Part shown: piece by piece, positions 19,654 to 29,965 of the stretch
Layout of the letters: every line of letters starts with the position of its first letter
How positions within the stretch are numbered: the first letter of the stretch is position 1
DNA from: Brevundimonas basaltis
Lineage (GTDB): Bacteria; Pseudomonadota; Alphaproteobacteria; Caulobacterales; Caulobacteraceae
DNA: 64,000 nt
Assembly: GCF_014202075.1 (NCBI RefSeq)
Contig: NZ_JACHFZ010000004.1
Location: forward strand, 62,001-126,000
Direction of reading: 5' to 3'
The notes under the pieces: generated by a model
Databases searched by the model: none
What the model was told of the DNA's origin: nothing
What the model saw: only the letters and a program-made list of their open reading frames with translations
Made by a program: the position numbers and the translations under genes

Positions 19654-20832
19654 CTACGGCAATATCCGCCGCCGCTGCGGCAGGCTGGCACCGGGTTCGT
19701 ATGCGCCGGGACGGCGGCGGGTCAGGGCCAGGGCCAGGCCCATGGTCAGCCCCATGGCCAGCATTGACGAGCCGCCATAACTGATGAAGGGCAGGGTCAT
19801 CCCCTTGGTCGGGATCAGGTTCAGGTTGACCGCGATATTGATGCAGGCCTGCAGGCCGATCAGCATGAACAGCCCGGCCGCGGCGGTCTGTTCATAGGCG
19901 TCGTTCAGCTTCATCGCCCGCTTCATGCCGCGCACGACGATGAAGGCGTAGAGACCGATCATGGCCAGCGACAACACGAGGCCGAATTCCTCGGCCCCGA
20001 CCGAATAGATGAAGTCGGTGTGCAGGTCGGGGACGTGCCGCTTCATCACCCCCTCGCCCACCCCGCGCCCGACCAGGCCGCCGGCGCGGATGGCCTCGGA
20101 GGCGCGGTCGATCTGATGGGTGTCGGTGCTCTCGGGCGACAGGAAGCGGCTAAGGCGGTCGCGCATGTGGCCGAAGGCGAAATACAGCGACACCAGACCC
20201 GCCATCCCCGCCGCGGCCAGCGCCGCAACCCATTTCAGCGGCACCCCGGCCATGAAGAAAACCGCCATGAAGGTGGTGGTGACCAGCAGGGTCTGGCCGA
20301 TGTCCGGCTGGATCAGCAGCAGGCCGACGGTCAGGGCCCAGAAGGCGAAGGCGATGGAGACGCCGGGCACCCCCTGCCCCTTCTGCGCCTCGGCGAACAT
20401 CCAGGCCGCGAAGACGATCAGGCTTGGCTTGGCGAACTCGGACGGCTGCAGGCTGAACGGACCGAGGTTGATCCAGCGCGCCGCCCCCTTCACCTCGTCG
20501 CCGATGATCGGCAGGGCCATCATGGTGACGATGGCTCCCGCCAGCGCCAGCACGGCGATGCGGCGCACGCCCCGCGGCGACAACAGTGAGGTGATCAGCA
20601 TGACGCCTACCCCGCCGGATGCCCAGACCAGCATCCGCCACGAGTAGTGGAACGGGTCGCCGATCGACTGGTCGGCGTTGATGGCCGCGGGGCTGGAGGC
20701 GAAACTCAACGCCACGCCCAGCGCGATCAGGGTCAGGGCCGCCGCCAGCATGCCGCGGTCGACCGTCCAGAACCATTTGGCGATCGGGCTCTGGTCGTTG
20801 CGCGAAAAGGCGGGGCTGTAGCTCTCGGTCAT
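19654..20832 (-). CDS. ftsW: Peptidoglycan glycosyltransferase FtsW
   Basis: A 392-residue SEDS-family polymerase with about ten membrane helices, acting with FtsI at the septum. Family signatures are GAARWINLGPFSLQPSEFAK (about 115-135), LLLIQPDIGQTLLV, DLHTDFIYSVGAEEFGLV and the C-terminal NLIPTKGMTLPFISYGGSSM. The putative catalytic Asp corresponds to the Asp of QPDIGQ or HTDFIYS. ATG 20832 overlaps the murD stop in ATGA. It precedes murG by eight bases. Confidence 0.97.
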   Translation of the reverse strand: MTESYSPAFSRNDQSPIAKWFWTVDRGMLAAALTLIALGVALSFASSPAAINADQSIGDPFHYSWRMLVWASGGVGVMLITSLLSPRGVRRIAVLALAGAIVTMMALPIIGDEVKGAARWINLGPFSLQPSEFAKPSLIVFAAWMFAEAQKGQGVPGVSIAFAFWALTVGLLLIQPDIGQTLLVTTTFMAVFFMAGVPLKWVAALAAAGMAGLVSLYFAFGHMRDRLSRFLSPESTDTHQIDRASEAIRAGGLVGRGVGEGVMKRHVPDLHTDFIYSVGAEEFGLVLSLAMIGLYAFIVVRGMKRAMKLNDAYEQTAAAGLFMLIGLQACINIAVNLNLIPTKGMTLPFISYGGSSMLAMGLTMGLALALTRRRPGAYEPGASLPQRRRILP

Positions 20833-22196
20833 GACGCGCCCGCCGGAGTTGCGCCAAGAGCGAGGACGGCGGCGCGGAAAGCCTCCCCCCGCGCCTCGAA
20901 GTCGGGATACTGATCGAAGCTGGCGGCGGCTGGCGACAGCAGCACCACCTCGTCGCGGCCGGTGGCGGCGGCCGCCTCGGCGGCGGCCCGCACGGCCGAG
21001 GCCATGTCGCCGCTGATCCGATGCGGGGTATCGCCCAGCCGCGCGGCGAATGGCCCCGCCGCCTCGCCGATCAGAAACGCCTCGGCCACGCGGGGGAACA
21101 GGTCCTCCAGATCATCGATCCCGCCCCCCTTGGCCCGTCCGCCGGCGATCCACCAGCTGCGGTCGTACGAGGAGAGCGCCTGCCGCGCCGCGTCGGCGTT
21201 GGTGGCCTTGGAATCGTTGATGAAGCGCACACGGCCGAGTGTGCCGACATGCTCCATGCGGTGAGCGAGGCCGGGGAAGGAGAGCAGGCCGCCGACGGCC
21301 TTGTCATGCGGCACTCCCAGCGCTCGCGCGGCCGCGTAGGCGAAGGCCGCGTTCTGGGCGTTATGCCTCCCGGGCAGACAGCGGGCGGGGGTGAGATCGA
21401 CCTCGTGGCCCTCCCCTGTCGTGAGATGGCCGTCGGCCGCCCTGATATCGGCGGGCCCCTGGGAAGTGGATACGGTTCGCGCCCGGCTCACGGCGGCGGC
21501 GACCTGACGGCCCCAGCGCTCATCAATCCCGACGAGGGCCAGGCCAGCGTGCGTAAATATACGGGCCTTCGCAGCGACATACCCCTCCATGCCGCCATGC
21601 CGTTCCAGATGATCCGGCGAGATATTGGTCAGGATGGCCACGTCCGGTGAAAACGTCGTGGTCAGGTCCAGCTGATAGCTCGACACCTCGATCACATAGA
21701 CCGCCTCCCGCGTCGGCGCTGGCAGGGCCAGCACGCCGATGCCGATGTTGCCGCCGACGTGGACGGTCATCCCGGCCTGTTTCAGCACCCAGCCGAGCAG
21801 GGCGGTGGTGGTCGACTTGCCGTTGGTGCCGGTGATGGCGACGACCCTGGGACGCCCTGCCTGCGGAAGGGCGGCGACGGCCCGGGCGAACAGTTCGATG
21901 TCGCCGATGATCTCGATCCCCGCCTCGCGGGCCTTGCCCACCGTCCAGTGCGGCTCCGGATGGGTCAGCGGCGCGCCGGGCGACAGCACCAGCGCCGCGA
22001 ACCCCGACCAGTCGGCGGCGGTCAGGTCCTCGACCGCGACCCCCTCGGCTTCCGCCTGCATGCGGCTGGACACGCTGTCGTCCCACAGCACCGGCAGGGC
22101 CCCTCCCGCCTTCAGGGCGCGCGCCGCCGTCAGTCCCGACCTGCCGAGGCCGAAGACCGCGACCCTCCGTCCTTCGAAGCCGGGGACCCGGATCAT
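20829..22196 (-). CDS. murD: UDP-N-acetylmuramoyl-L-alanine:D-glutamate ligase MurD
   Basis: A 455-residue Mur ligase that adds D-glutamate to UDP-MurNAc-L-Ala. FGLGRSGLTAARAL is the N-terminal Rossmann motif, VVAITGTNGKSTTTALLGW (about 113-131) the ATP site, and TNISPDHLERHGGMEGY and HNAQNAAFAYAAARA the Mur middle-domain motifs; FINDSKATNADAA marks the C-terminal domain. It starts four bases after mraY ends and overlaps ftsW by ATGA. Confidence 0.97.
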   Translation of the reverse strand: MIRVPGFEGRRVAVFGLGRSGLTAARALKAGGALPVLWDDSVSSRMQAEAEGVAVEDLTAADWSGFAALVLSPGAPLTHPEPHWTVGKAREAGIEIIGDIELFARAVAALPQAGRPRVVAITGTNGKSTTTALLGWVLKQAGMTVHVGGNIGIGVLALPAPTREAVYVIEVSSYQLDLTTTFSPDVAILTNISPDHLERHGGMEGYVAAKARIFTHAGLALVGIDERWGRQVAAAVSRARTVSTSQGPADIRAADGHLTTGEGHEVDLTPARCLPGRHNAQNAAFAYAAARALGVPHDKAVGGLLSFPGLAHRMEHVGTLGRVRFINDSKATNADAARQALSSYDRSWWIAGGRAKGGGIDDLEDLFPRVAEAFLIGEAAGPFAARLGDTPHRISGDMASAVRAAAEAAAATGRDEVVLLSPAAASFDQYPDFEARGEAFRAAVLALGATPAGAS

Positions 22197-22200
22197 GGCG

Positions 22201-23310
22201 CTATCGCAGCTTCAGGGTGGCGAGGCCGGCCAGCGCCAGCATGGCCGAGACGATCCAGAAACGGATCACCACCGTCGACTCCGGCCAGCCCATCTTCTCG
22301 AAGTGGTGGTGGATCGGGGCCATCAGGAAGATGCGCTTCTTCGTGGCCTTGAAGTAGGCGACCTGGATCATCACCGAAGCGGCCTCGATGACGAACAGGC
22401 CGCCGACGATGCCCAGCACCAGTTCGTGCTTGGTGGCCACGGCGATGGCGCCGAGGGCGCCGCCCAGGGCCAGCGAGCCGGTGTCGCCCATGAAGATCTT
22501 GGCCGGCGGGGCGTTGTACCAGAGGAAGCCGACGCCCCCGCCGATGATGGCGGCGCAGAAGACCGCCAGCTCGCCCGACCCCGGCACGTGGTGGACGCCC
22601 AGGTAGTTGGAGAAGATGAAGTTGCCGACCAGATAGCTGATGAGGCCGAAGGCCGCCGCCGCCATCATCACCGGCACGATGGCCAGGCCGTCGAGGCCGT
22701 CGGTCAGATTCACCGCATTGGAGAAGCCCACGAGGGTGAAGGCGGCGAAGGCGACGTAGAACCAGCCGACGTTGAGCAAAACAGCCTTGAAGAACGGGAA
22801 GGCGATCGAGGTCTCGAGGTTGGGCGTGGTTGGCGAGGCCGTCATCCACAGCACGGTCAGCACGCCGGCGATCAGGGAGACGATGATCTGGGCCACCAGC
22901 TTCTGTTTGGAGGTCAGCCCGGCCGAGGTCTGTTTCGACACCTTGGCGTAGTCGTCGATGAAGCCGAGCACGCCGAAGGCGGCGGTCACGAAGCTGACAA
23001 TCCAGATGTAGGGATTGGTCAGGTCGCCCCACAGCAGCACCGCCACGGCGATGCCGGCGAGGATCATCAGACCGCCCATGGTCGGGGTGCCGACCTTGGA
23101 CAGGTGCGACACCGGGCCATCGGCGCGGATCGGCTGACCCTTGCCCTGTTTGACCCGCATCCAGGCGATGAAGCGACTGCCCATGGTCACCGCCACGATC
23201 ATCGCCGTAGCCATGGCCAGAGCGACTCGCACCGTCTGGTACTGGACCAGATTGAGCAGCGGATAGTCCTGCGCGATGTCGGCGTAGTGAAGATAGAGCA
23301 GATAGAACAT
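22201..23310 (-). CDS. mraY: Phospho-N-acetylmuramoyl-pentapeptide transferase MraY
   Basis: A 369-residue polytopic enzyme (about ten helices) that transfers phospho-MurNAc-pentapeptide to undecaprenyl phosphate, forming lipid [10 protein letters not shown] (about 73-81), [18 protein letters not shown] and the [12 protein letters not shown] loop are the conserved Mg-binding and active-site motifs. ATG 23310 shares one base with the murF stop (TGATG). Frames extending further upstream run into murF and are not coding. Confidence 0.98.
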   Translation of the reverse strand: MFYLLYLHYADIAQDYPLLNLVQYQTVRVALAMATAMIVAVTMGSRFIAWMRVKQGKGQPIRADGPVSHLSKVGTPTMGGLMILAGIAVAVLLWGDLTNPYIWIVSFVTAAFGVLGFIDDYAKVSKQTSAGLTSKQKLVAQIIVSLIAGVLTVLWMTASPTTPNLETSIAFPFFKAVLLNVGWFYVAFAAFTLVGFSNAVNLTDGLDGLAIVPVMMAAAAFGLISYLVGNFIFSNYLGVHHVPGSGELAVFCAAIIGGGVGFLWYNAPPAKIFMGDTGSLALGGALGAIAVATKHELVLGIVGGLFVIEAASVMIQVAYFKATKKRIFLMAPIHHHFEKMGWPESTVVIRFWIVSAMLALAGLATLKLR

Positions 23311-24722
23311 CAGGCGGCTCCTCCGAGCGCGGCGAGGGCCTTGGCGACCAGCGACGCCTTCGACCCGTTCGATCCCTTGACCATGACGACGTCGCCCGGC
23401 GCAACCAGTTCGGCGGCCTCTTCGGCCAGTTCGGCGGCGGTCTCGCGCCACAGTCCGCGCCGGTCCGGCGGCAGGACGTCGTGCAGCCGCTTCATCTCCG
23501 GCCCCGCCGTGTGAACCAGATCGAGATCGGCGAGGTTGATCGGCGTGGCGAGCCCCTCGTGCAGGGCGCGGGACTGGTCGCCGAGCTCCAGCATGTCGGT
23601 CAGCACCACGATGCGGCGCGCCCCCGGCGCGACCGGCCTGGCCCCGAGGCTGCGGAAGCCGGCGGCCATCGACAGCGGATTGGCGTTGTAGCTCTCGTCG
23701 ATCAGGGTGAAGGTCCCGCCCGCCGCCGCTACGACCCTGGTCTGGCCCCGGCCCGCCAGCGGCTCGAAGTCGGCCAGCGCCGCGAGGCCGGTCTCCACCG
23801 GCACCTCCAGCGCCTCGAGCATCAGCAGCACGCACAGGCTGTTGAGGCCCCAGTGGAAGCCGGACTGGCGCAGGGCGAAGTCGATCGGCTTGCCGAACAG
23901 TTCGGCCCGGACTCGCGCCCCCTCCGGCCCGGGCTGGAAGTCGAGCAGGCGGGCGTCATGCCCGGCTTCCGCCCCGAAGGTGACCCGCCGCGCGCCCGCC
24001 GTCCGGGCGGCGGCGTCCAGCACGGCGGCGTAGCCGACGTCGCCGTTCAGCACGGCGACCCCGTCCGGCGCGAGCCCTTCGAAGATCGACGCCTTTTCCG
24101 CCGCCACCCCCGCCTCGCCGTCGGCGAAGGCTTCGATATGCACCGGCCCGACGGTGGTGACGCAGGCGGCGTGCGGCCGGACCAGCTTCGACAGCGGCGC
24201 GATCTCCCCCGGGGCGTTCATGCCGATCTCGAACACGGCGCGGGTTGTCGTCCGCGGCATCCGCGCCAGCGTCAGCGGCACGCCGATATGGTTGTTGTAG
24301 CTCCTGATCGAGGCGTGGGCGGGTCCCGCCAGATCGAGCCCGGCCTTGATCGCCTGGGTGACGCTGGTCTTGCCGACCGATCCGGTGACCGCGCCCCGGC
24401 GGACGTGCGGGCTGCGCTCGCGGGAGGCGGCGCCGAGGGCTTCCAGCGCGCGCAGGGTGTCCGACACCACCACCGCTGATCCACCCTCGACCGGGTGTTC
24501 GGTGATCGCGCCCGCAGCCCCGGCGGAGAAGGCGGCGGCGGCGAAGTCGTGTCCGTCGCGGGCGCCTCTCAGCGCCAGAAACAGGTCGCCTGGCGCGATT
24601 TCGCGGCTGTTGTAGGTGACGCCGACCGCCTCGAATGACGGCCCCGAGAGCTTGCCGCCGGTCGCGGCCTCGATCTCGGCGGAGGTCCACAGCGGCGGGA
24701 AATCAGTGGGCTGGTCAGGCAT
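23310..24722 (-). CDS. murF: UDP-MurNAc-tripeptide:D-alanyl-D-alanine ligase MurF
   Basis: A 470-residue Mur ligase adding D-Ala-D-Ala to form the UDP-MurNAc-pentapeptide. [12 protein letters not shown] (about 110-121) is the ATP P-loop, [15 protein letters not shown] and [20 protein letters not shown] are middle-domain motifs, and [14 protein letters not shown] marks the C-terminal domain. ATG 24722 overlaps the murE stop by eight bases; the longer frame start inside murE is rejected because [20 protein letters not shown] aligns with the normal MurF start. Confidence 0.96.
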   Translation of the reverse strand: MPDQPTDFPPLWTSAEIEAATGGKLSGPSFEAVGVTYNSREIAPGDLFLALRGARDGHDFAAAAFSAGAAGAITEHPVEGGSAVVVSDTLRALEALGAASRERSPHVRRGAVTGSVGKTSVTQAIKAGLDLAGPAHASIRSYNNHIGVPLTLARMPRTTTRAVFEIGMNAPGEIAPLSKLVRPHAACVTTVGPVHIEAFADGEAGVAAEKASIFEGLAPDGVAVLNGDVGYAAVLDAAARTAGARRVTFGAEAGHDARLLDFQPGPEGARVRAELFGKPIDFALRQSGFHWGLNSLCVLLMLEALEVPVETGLAALADFEPLAGRGQTRVVAAAGGTFTLIDESYNANPLSMAAGFRSLGARPVAPGARRIVVLTDMLELGDQSRALHEGLATPINLADLDLVHTAGPEMKRLHDVLPPDRRGLWRETAAELAEEAAELVAPGDVVMVKGSNGSKASLVAKALAALGGAA

Positions 24723-26178
24723 GGAGGCCCAGGGCTTCGGCGGCTTCGGTGGCGTCGTCGAACGGATGGGTGACCTCGCCGACGATCTGTCCCTGCTCAT
24801 GCCCTTTTCCGGCGATCACCACCACATCTCCGTCGCGCATCTGTTCGATGGCATGGCGAATGGCGGCGCGGCGGTCGCCGATCTCCTGCGCGTCCGGGCA
24901 GCCCTCGCGCACCGCCTTGCGGATGGCGGCCGGGTCTTCCGTGCGGGGATTGTCGTCGGTGACGATGGCCACGTCGGCCAGCCGCGCCGCGATCCCGCCC
25001 ATCAGCGGCCGCTTGGCCCGGTCGCGGTCGCCGCCGGCGCCGAAGACCACGATCAACCGGCCGGTCGCGTGCGGACGCAGCGCCTTCAGCACCGTTTCCA
25101 GTCCGTCCGGGGTATGGGCGTAGTCGACATAGACCTCGCCCCGCCCGGCTCCCGGGATGCGCTGCAGCCGTCCCTGAGCGCCGGTGATGTGTTCGAGCCC
25201 GGCCAGTACCCGCTCGGGCGTCTCTCCGGCGGCGATGCACAGGCCGGCGGCGACCAGGGCGTTCGAGGCCTGGAAGGCCCCGGCCAGCGGCAGCAGCACC
25301 TCGTGCAGCGTCCCGCGCACGTCCAGCGTCAGCCGCTGCCCCTCGGGCACGGCCTGCCTGGCGACCAGGGTCAGGTCCCGCCCCCGCTCGCCCACGCCCA
25401 TGACGCCCAGCCCCGACATGATCGAGGCGGCGGCGAAGCTGGAATAGGCGTCGCTGTCGGCGTTCAGCACCGCCGTCCGCCCGCGCGGCAGCAGGGTGTC
25501 GAACAGGCGCAGCTTGGCGGCCCGATAGGCCTCCATGTCGCCGTGGTAGTCGAGATGGTCCTGGGTCAGGTTGGTGAAGGCCGCCGCCTTCAGCGACACC
25601 CCGTCCAGCCGGCGTTGATCGATGCCGTGCGACGAAGCCTCCAGGGCCAGATGGGTTACGCCCCCGGCGGCCAGTTCCGACAGCATCCGCGCGGCGTCGG
25701 CGGCGTCCGGACTGGTCAGGCCGGGCCCGGTCAAGACCTGATTAACGTTACCCGTCTGTTGCAAAACCCCGAGGGTCCCCATGCTCGCGGCCGACAGTCC
25801 GAGCGAGGCCCAGATCTGGCGGCAGAAGGCGGCCACCGAGGTCTTGCCGTTGGTGCCGGTTATGGCGACGCAGGTGGCCGGCTGGGTCCCGTAGAAGCTG
25901 CGCGCGGCGATCGCGTAGCTGCGCCGCACATCGCCGGAGGTGACCAGCACCGGGGCCATGGCCGCGTCGGTGTCGACCGGGGCCAGCACCGCCGCCGCCC
26001 CTTGCGACAGGGCCTGCGGAATGAAGGCGCGGCCGTCGGCGGCGCTGCCGGGCAGGGCCACGAACAGGGCGCCGGGCGCGACCTTGCGGCTGTCGGCGGT
26101 GACCCCGGTGATCATCGGATCGGCCGGCACGTCCCGGCGCAGCAGGTCGGACAGCTTGATCGAGGCGGCGGCGGTCAT
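24715..26178 (-). CDS. murE: UDP-MurNAc-L-Ala-D-Glu:meso-diaminopimelate ligase MurE
   Basis: A 487-residue Mur ligase. VAITGTNGKTSVAAFCRQIW (about 103-122) is the ATP site, ALEASSHGIDQRRLDGV and NLTQDHLDYHGDMEAY are middle-domain motifs, and IVTDDNPRTEDPAAIR (about 405-420) contains DNPR, the motif selecting meso-diaminopimelate over lysine, as expected in a Gram-negative. It overlaps ftsI by ATGA and murF by eight bases. Confidence 0.97.
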   Translation of the reverse strand: MTAAASIKLSDLLRRDVPADPMITGVTADSRKVAPGALFVALPGSAADGRAFIPQALSQGAAAVLAPVDTDAAMAPVLVTSGDVRRSYAIAARSFYGTQPATCVAITGTNGKTSVAAFCRQIWASLGLSAASMGTLGVLQQTGNVNQVLTGPGLTSPDAADAARMLSELAAGGVTHLALEASSHGIDQRRLDGVSLKAAAFTNLTQDHLDYHGDMEAYRAAKLRLFDTLLPRGRTAVLNADSDAYSSFAAASIMSGLGVMGVGERGRDLTLVARQAVPEGQRLTLDVRGTLHEVLLPLAGAFQASNALVAAGLCIAAGETPERVLAGLEHITGAQGRLQRIPGAGRGEVYVDYAHTPDGLETVLKALRPHATGRLIVVFGAGGDRDRAKRPLMGGIAARLADVAIVTDDNPRTEDPAAIRKAVREGCPDAQEIGDRRAAIRHAIEQMRDGDVVVIAGKGHEQGQIVGEVTHPFDDATEAAEALGLHA

Positions 26179-27920
26179 CGTCCGTCCCCCCCGACATCCT
26201 CGAAGGCGGGGATCTTCTCGCCGAGGGCCGTGCGGTACGGGTCGGCGCGGCGCTCGACGCCGAGGAAGGGCGCGATGCGGTCGGCGATCCGGCCCACGGC
26301 GGGCGCGGCCACGAAGCCGCCGGTGCGCGGATAGCTGCCCGGCTCGTCGATCAGGATCAGGATCGAATAGCGACGCGCGTTCAGCGGCCCGTCGGCGGGG
26401 AAGACCGCCGCGAAGGTGCCGACGGCGTGGGTCGGATCATAGCGGCCGTTGACCAGCTTGTTGGCCGAGCCGGTCTTGCCGCCGACCCGCAGGCCCGGCG
26501 CATCGGCGCGGCCGCCGGACCCGCGCACCACATTACGGCGCAGCAGGTCGAGCAGGGTCAGCGATGTCTCGGGGCTGACCACCTGCCGGACTTCGGCGTT
26601 CGGCCGGCCGCCCTTGCGCAGGGTCAGAGGCACGAACCGTCCGCCGTTGGTCAGCGCGCCCATCGCCGCCGACATCTGCAGCGGGGTGATCATGATGCCG
26701 TAGCCGAACGACAGCGAGGCCAGGGTGGAGTCGTCCCACTTGGTCGGGCGCCGGGGCCGGGCGGATTCGTGCAGCTCGATCGGGGCGGCGTCCAGCAGGC
26801 CGAAGCGGGTGAAATAATCCCGCATCGTGTTCGGTCCCATCTCGACGGCGAGGCGAGAGGTGCCGATGTTGGACGAGTGGAGGTAAACCTCCTCCAGCGT
26901 CAGCACCTGGTTGGTGGCGTGGAAGTCGGTGATGCGCCGCTTGCCGATCATGAAGGCTTCGGAGGCGTCGAACCGGGTGTTCATGTCCGCCCGTCCGGTG
27001 TCGAGGCCGGCGGCGACGGTGAAGGTCTTGAACACCGAACCCATCTCGTAATGGGCCGAGGTGGCGCGGTTGAGCCGGTCGCCGGTCGGCCAGCTGGCCA
27101 TGCCGAGGATTTCACCGGTCTGGACGTCGGCGATGATGCCGACAGCGCCCTTGGCCTGGCTCTCCTCGACGGCGCGGGCCAGTTCGTTCTCCAGCACGCC
27201 CTGAACCCTCAGGTCGATCGACAGCGGGAAGTTTTCGCCGCGCGCGCCGGCGTCTCGGATTTCGCGATTGAAGGCCAGCTCGGCCCCGGTCAGGCCCTGC
27301 CCGCCCGTGTCCGTGACGCCCAGCACATGGGTGGCCGAGACGCCCAACGGATAGACCCGTCGGTCTTCCGGCTCGAACGTCACCCCGCCGAGCGCGAGGC
27401 CGTGCACGGCCGCCTTCTCCCCGGGGGTCAGGCCGGGCATGACGATCAGCCGCCGGTCGCCAGACAGGACCTTGTTCAGCCGGCTCATCGAAACCCGGGG
27501 CAGCGCCCGCTTGATCTGCGCGGCGGCGGCCCCGCGGTCCCACACCTGGGCCGGGTCGATATAGAAGCCGTAGTGGACGATGTTGGTGGCCAGCAATGCG
27601 CCGTTGCGGTCGACCACGTCGGCCCGGTCCACGGCGTTCGGCTGACCGCCCGACCAGATTCCGCCCTTTGGAGCCAACAGGGCCGCGTTCACGGCTCCCA
27701 GCGCCAGGCAGACGAACACCGCCGAAAACAGGCACAGGATGACGAAGATGCGGACCCGGGTATCCTCCTCGGGTCGGGCGTCGGCGCGGGCGCGACCGAA
27801 CGAATGTTCGATCCGCCACATGATCTCGGTCAGCCAGCGCCATGAGGGCATGGAGACGCCGCCGCGCGGGCGGCCGGGTGCGGGACGGTTCCAGGCGCGC
27901 GGATCGTCGTGCACGCTCAT
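26175..27920 (-). CDS. ftsI: Septal peptidoglycan transpeptidase FtsI (PBP3)
   Basis: A 581-residue class B penicillin-binding protein. One membrane helix (VRIFVILCLFSAVFVCLALG, about 57-76) follows a cytoplasmic tail rich in Arg/Pro. The dimerisation domain includes DRNGALLATN. The transpeptidase domain has the active-site SxxK in YEMGSVFKTF (about 291-300), SSNIG (SxN) and GGKTGSANKL (KTG). It crosslinks septal peptidoglycan with FtsW. ATG 27920 overlaps the ftsL stop in ATGA. Confidence 0.97.
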   Translation of the reverse strand: MSVHDDPRAWNRPAPGRPRGGVSMPSWRWLTEIMWRIEHSFGRARADARPEEDTRVRIFVILCLFSAVFVCLALGAVNAALLAPKGGIWSGGQPNAVDRADVVDRNGALLATNIVHYGFYIDPAQVWDRGAAAAQIKRALPRVSMSRLNKVLSGDRRLIVMPGLTPGEKAAVHGLALGGVTFEPEDRRVYPLGVSATHVLGVTDTGGQGLTGAELAFNREIRDAGARGENFPLSIDLRVQGVLENELARAVEESQAKGAVGIIADVQTGEILGMASWPTGDRLNRATSAHYEMGSVFKTFTVAAGLDTGRADMNTRFDASEAFMIGKRRITDFHATNQVLTLEEVYLHSSNIGTSRLAVEMGPNTMRDYFTRFGLLDAAPIELHESARPRRPTKWDDSTLASLSFGYGIMITPLQMSAAMGALTNGGRFVPLTLRKGGRPNAEVRQVVSPETSLTLLDLLRRNVVRGSGGRADAPGLRVGGKTGSANKLVNGRYDPTHAVGTFAAVFPADGPLNARRYSILILIDEPGSYPRTGGFVAAPAVGRIADRIAPFLGVERRADPYRTALGEKIPAFEDVGGDGR

Positions 27921-28333
27921 TGCGCGACCTCCGCGACGTTGACGTCGGCGTCGGCGGACGCGGCCGGAACCGTCGGAGCGACGATCACCACCGGCTGGGG
28001 AGCGGGGACCGGCGCCAGCTCCGGCAGGCTCGCTTCGGTCGCCTGCCGGTGGACGTCGACGGGGCCGAGACCGGCGCTCCTCGACAGGGCCTCCAGCCGG
28101 GCCGGCTGTTCCAGCCGGGCCGCCTCGGCGCGCAGCAAGCGGACGCGCTGGCCGTTCTGGGTGATCTGGCGTTCGAGGCTGGCGATGCGGGCGCTCTCGC
28201 TCGCCGCCGCGGCCTTGGCCAGATAGACCGAGAAGATCATCGCCGCGACCAGCAGCAGGCCGATGATCTCGATCCAGCGGACGCCGCGGACCTTCCAGTC
28301 GAACACCCGCTTCAGGGTGGCAGCCGCCCTCAT
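27917..28333 (-). CDS. ftsL: Cell division protein FtsL-like
   Basis: A 138-residue single-pass membrane protein. The helix [20 protein letters not shown] (about 21-40) is followed by a short coiled coil ([20 protein letters not shown], then [19 protein letters not shown]), the FtsL layout, and an alanine/proline/valine-rich tail. Sequence is weakly conserved in this family, so the call rests mainly on position between rsmH and ftsI and on topology. Both ends overlap neighbours by ATGA. Confidence 0.88.
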   Translation of the reverse strand: MRAAATLKRVFDWKVRGVRWIEIIGLLLVAAMIFSVYLAKAAAASESARIASLERQITQNGQRVRLLRAEAARLEQPARLEALSRSAGLGPVDVHRQATEASLPELAPVPAPQPVVIVAPTVPAASADADVNVAEVAQ

Positions 28334-29280
28334 GCCGCGACCCTCCCCCAGGCCGGGGCCTCGGTGCGGACGGCGGCGCGCAGCTTGGCCGAGCGAGCCC
28401 GGGGGTTGGCTGTGCGCTCCGCCTCCTCGGCTTCGCGAGCACCCTTGAAGCGCAGCGCGAAGCTGGGCTTGCGGGTCTCCACGGCGAGCGGCGCGTGACG
28501 CGATCCTCCGGGGGCGTTGCCGGTACGCTCGGTCAGGAACGCCTTGACGATGCGGTCCTCCAGCGAATGGAAGGTGACGACAGCCAGCCGCCCGCCGGGC
28601 GAAAGCGTCGCCTCGGCCGCCTCCAGCCCGGCGCGCAGCTCGCCCAGCTCGTCGTTGACGGCGATGCGCAGGGCCTGAAACACGCGCGTGGCGGGATGGA
28701 TGGGCGCGCCCCGCCGCCCCCCCAGCGCCTTCTCCACGACCTCGGCCAGATCCAGCGTGCGGGTGAACGGCTTCTCGGTCCGGCGGCGCAGAATGGCCGT
28801 GGCGACCCGTCCCGACTGCCGCTCGTCGCCATAGAGCTTGAAGATATGGGCGAGCGGCCCGTGGTCCCATTCGTTGACGATGTCCGCGGCGGTCTCACCC
28901 TCGTCGGACATGCGCATGTCCAGCGGCCCGTCACGCATGAAGGAAAAGCCGCGCTCGGCCTGATCCAGCTGCATCGACGACACGCCGATGTCGAACACCA
29001 CGCCATCCAGCTTCGCCTCCCCGCTCTCGGCGAAGGCCCCGGCCAGACCCGAGAAGGGGGTGCGGATCAGCTGGAACCGGCCCGGAAAGTCGTTGGCCAC
29101 GTCGTCGGCGTGCGGCTGGACCGTCGGATCGCGGTCGAGGGCGATGACGGTCGCGCCCATGGCAAGGATGGCGCGGGTATAGCCGCCGGCGCCGAAGGTG
29201 GCGTCAATGATCACGTCGCCCGGCCCGGGGGCCAGCGCCTCCAGAACCTCGGCCAGCAGGACAGGGGCGTGCGGGCTCAT
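28330..29280 (-). CDS. rsmH: 16S rRNA (cytosine(1402)-N4)-methyltransferase RsmH
   Basis: A 316-residue methyltransferase acting on C1402 in the ribosomal P site. [29 protein letters not shown] (SAM motif), [29 protein letters not shown] with [30 protein letters not shown] and [19 protein letters not shown] are all family signatures. ATG 29280 overlaps the mraZ stop; the upstream longer frame is not used. Second gene of the dcw cluster. Confidence 0.97.
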   Translation of the reverse strand: MSPHAPVLLAEVLEALAPGPGDVIIDATFGAGGYTRAILAMGATVIALDRDPTVQPHADDVANDFPGRFQLIRTPFSGLAGAFAESGEAKLDGVVFDIGVSSMQLDQAERGFSFMRDGPLDMRMSDEGETAADIVNEWDHGPLAHIFKLYGDERQSGRVATAILRRRTEKPFTRTLDLAEVVEKALGGRRGAPIHPATRVFQALRIAVNDELGELRAGLEAAEATLSPGGRLAVVTFHSLEDRIVKAFLTERTGNAPGGSRHAPLAVETRKPSFALRFKGAREAEEAERTANPRARSAKLRAAVRTEAPAWGRVAA

Positions 29281-29762
29281 GCGCCCTCTCCGCCAGGGCG
29301 GCGACCGGCCAGCAGCGCCTTGCGCCCGGCCTCGCCGCGCTCGCGCACCGCCTGACGGGCGAGGGCCCGGCGTTCGTCGCGACGCGCATTCCAGCGGGCG
29401 CGATCCCAGATCTGGAAGCGCGAGCCGAGACCGACGATGACCACGTCCTCGCCGAGCCCGGCGTCCTGGCACAGATGCTCCGGCAGGGTGATGCGCCCGC
29501 CGCCGTCATAGGCCAGCGGCCGCTGGCCGGCGTAAAAGGTCTCTTCCAGGGCGGTGCGGACGTCGTCGCCGAACGGCAACTCCTCGATCATCGAGACGTA
29601 TTCGGCCATCAGCTTGTCGCCACCGGCCTCGAGGCAGTCGTTCTCGATCGAGAAGAAGCAGAACACGCCGTGCTCGGCGCCGTTGTCGGCCGTGCGGAAT
29701 TCCTGAGGGATCAGCAGACGGCGCTTGCCGTCCAGTTGTTTCTCATAGGTCGAGAGAAACAC
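29277..29762 (-). CDS. mraZ: Transcriptional regulator MraZ
   Basis: A 161-residue AbrB-like regulator with two SpoVT/AbrB repeats: [20 protein letters not shown] (first) and [20 protein letters not shown] (second). GTG 29762 is chosen because the family begins directly at [10 protein letters not shown]; an in-frame GTG at 29822 would add 20 residues. In E. coli MraZ represses its own dcw promoter by binding TGGG repeats. Four matching repeats spaced ten bases lie upstream at 29845-29880. It is the first gene of the cluster. Confidence 0.93.
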   Translation of the reverse strand: MFLSTYEKQLDGKRRLLIPQEFRTADNGAEHGVFCFFSIENDCLEAGGDKLMAEYVSMIEELPFGDDVRTALEETFYAGQRPLAYDGGGRITLPEHLCQDAGLGEDVVIVGLGSRFQIWDRARWNARRDERRALARQAVRERGEAGRKALLAGRRPGGEGA

Positions 29763-29844
29763 GCCCAGCCCCAACTCGGACCCTTCGATCCGCCCCTCTG
29801 CGTCTCGGGCGCATCCCCGCACCCACCGAACCCCGACTAAGCCT

Positions 29845-29880
29845 ATGGGATAGCATGGGATGAAATGGGTCTCAATGGGA
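29845..29880 (+). promoter_or_regulatory. MraZ-box array (four ATGGG repeats, 10-base period)
   Basis: ATGGGA, ATGGGA, ATGGGT and ATGGGA start at 29845, 29855, 29865 and 29875: exactly one helical turn apart, with TGGG in phase. E. coli MraZ binds TGGGN repeats separated by five bases, the same period. The array lies 83-118 bases before the mraZ start, with the TGGG strand being the non-coding strand of mraZ. It should be the autoregulatory operator of the dcw promoter. Confidence 0.8.
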
Positions 29881-29965
29881 TTAGTTGACGGCGGTTAACC
29901 TCAAGAAGGCAGAAAATCGCCCACACGGCGCGAACGAAAACAGAACATCGAAGTATACACAGGGC

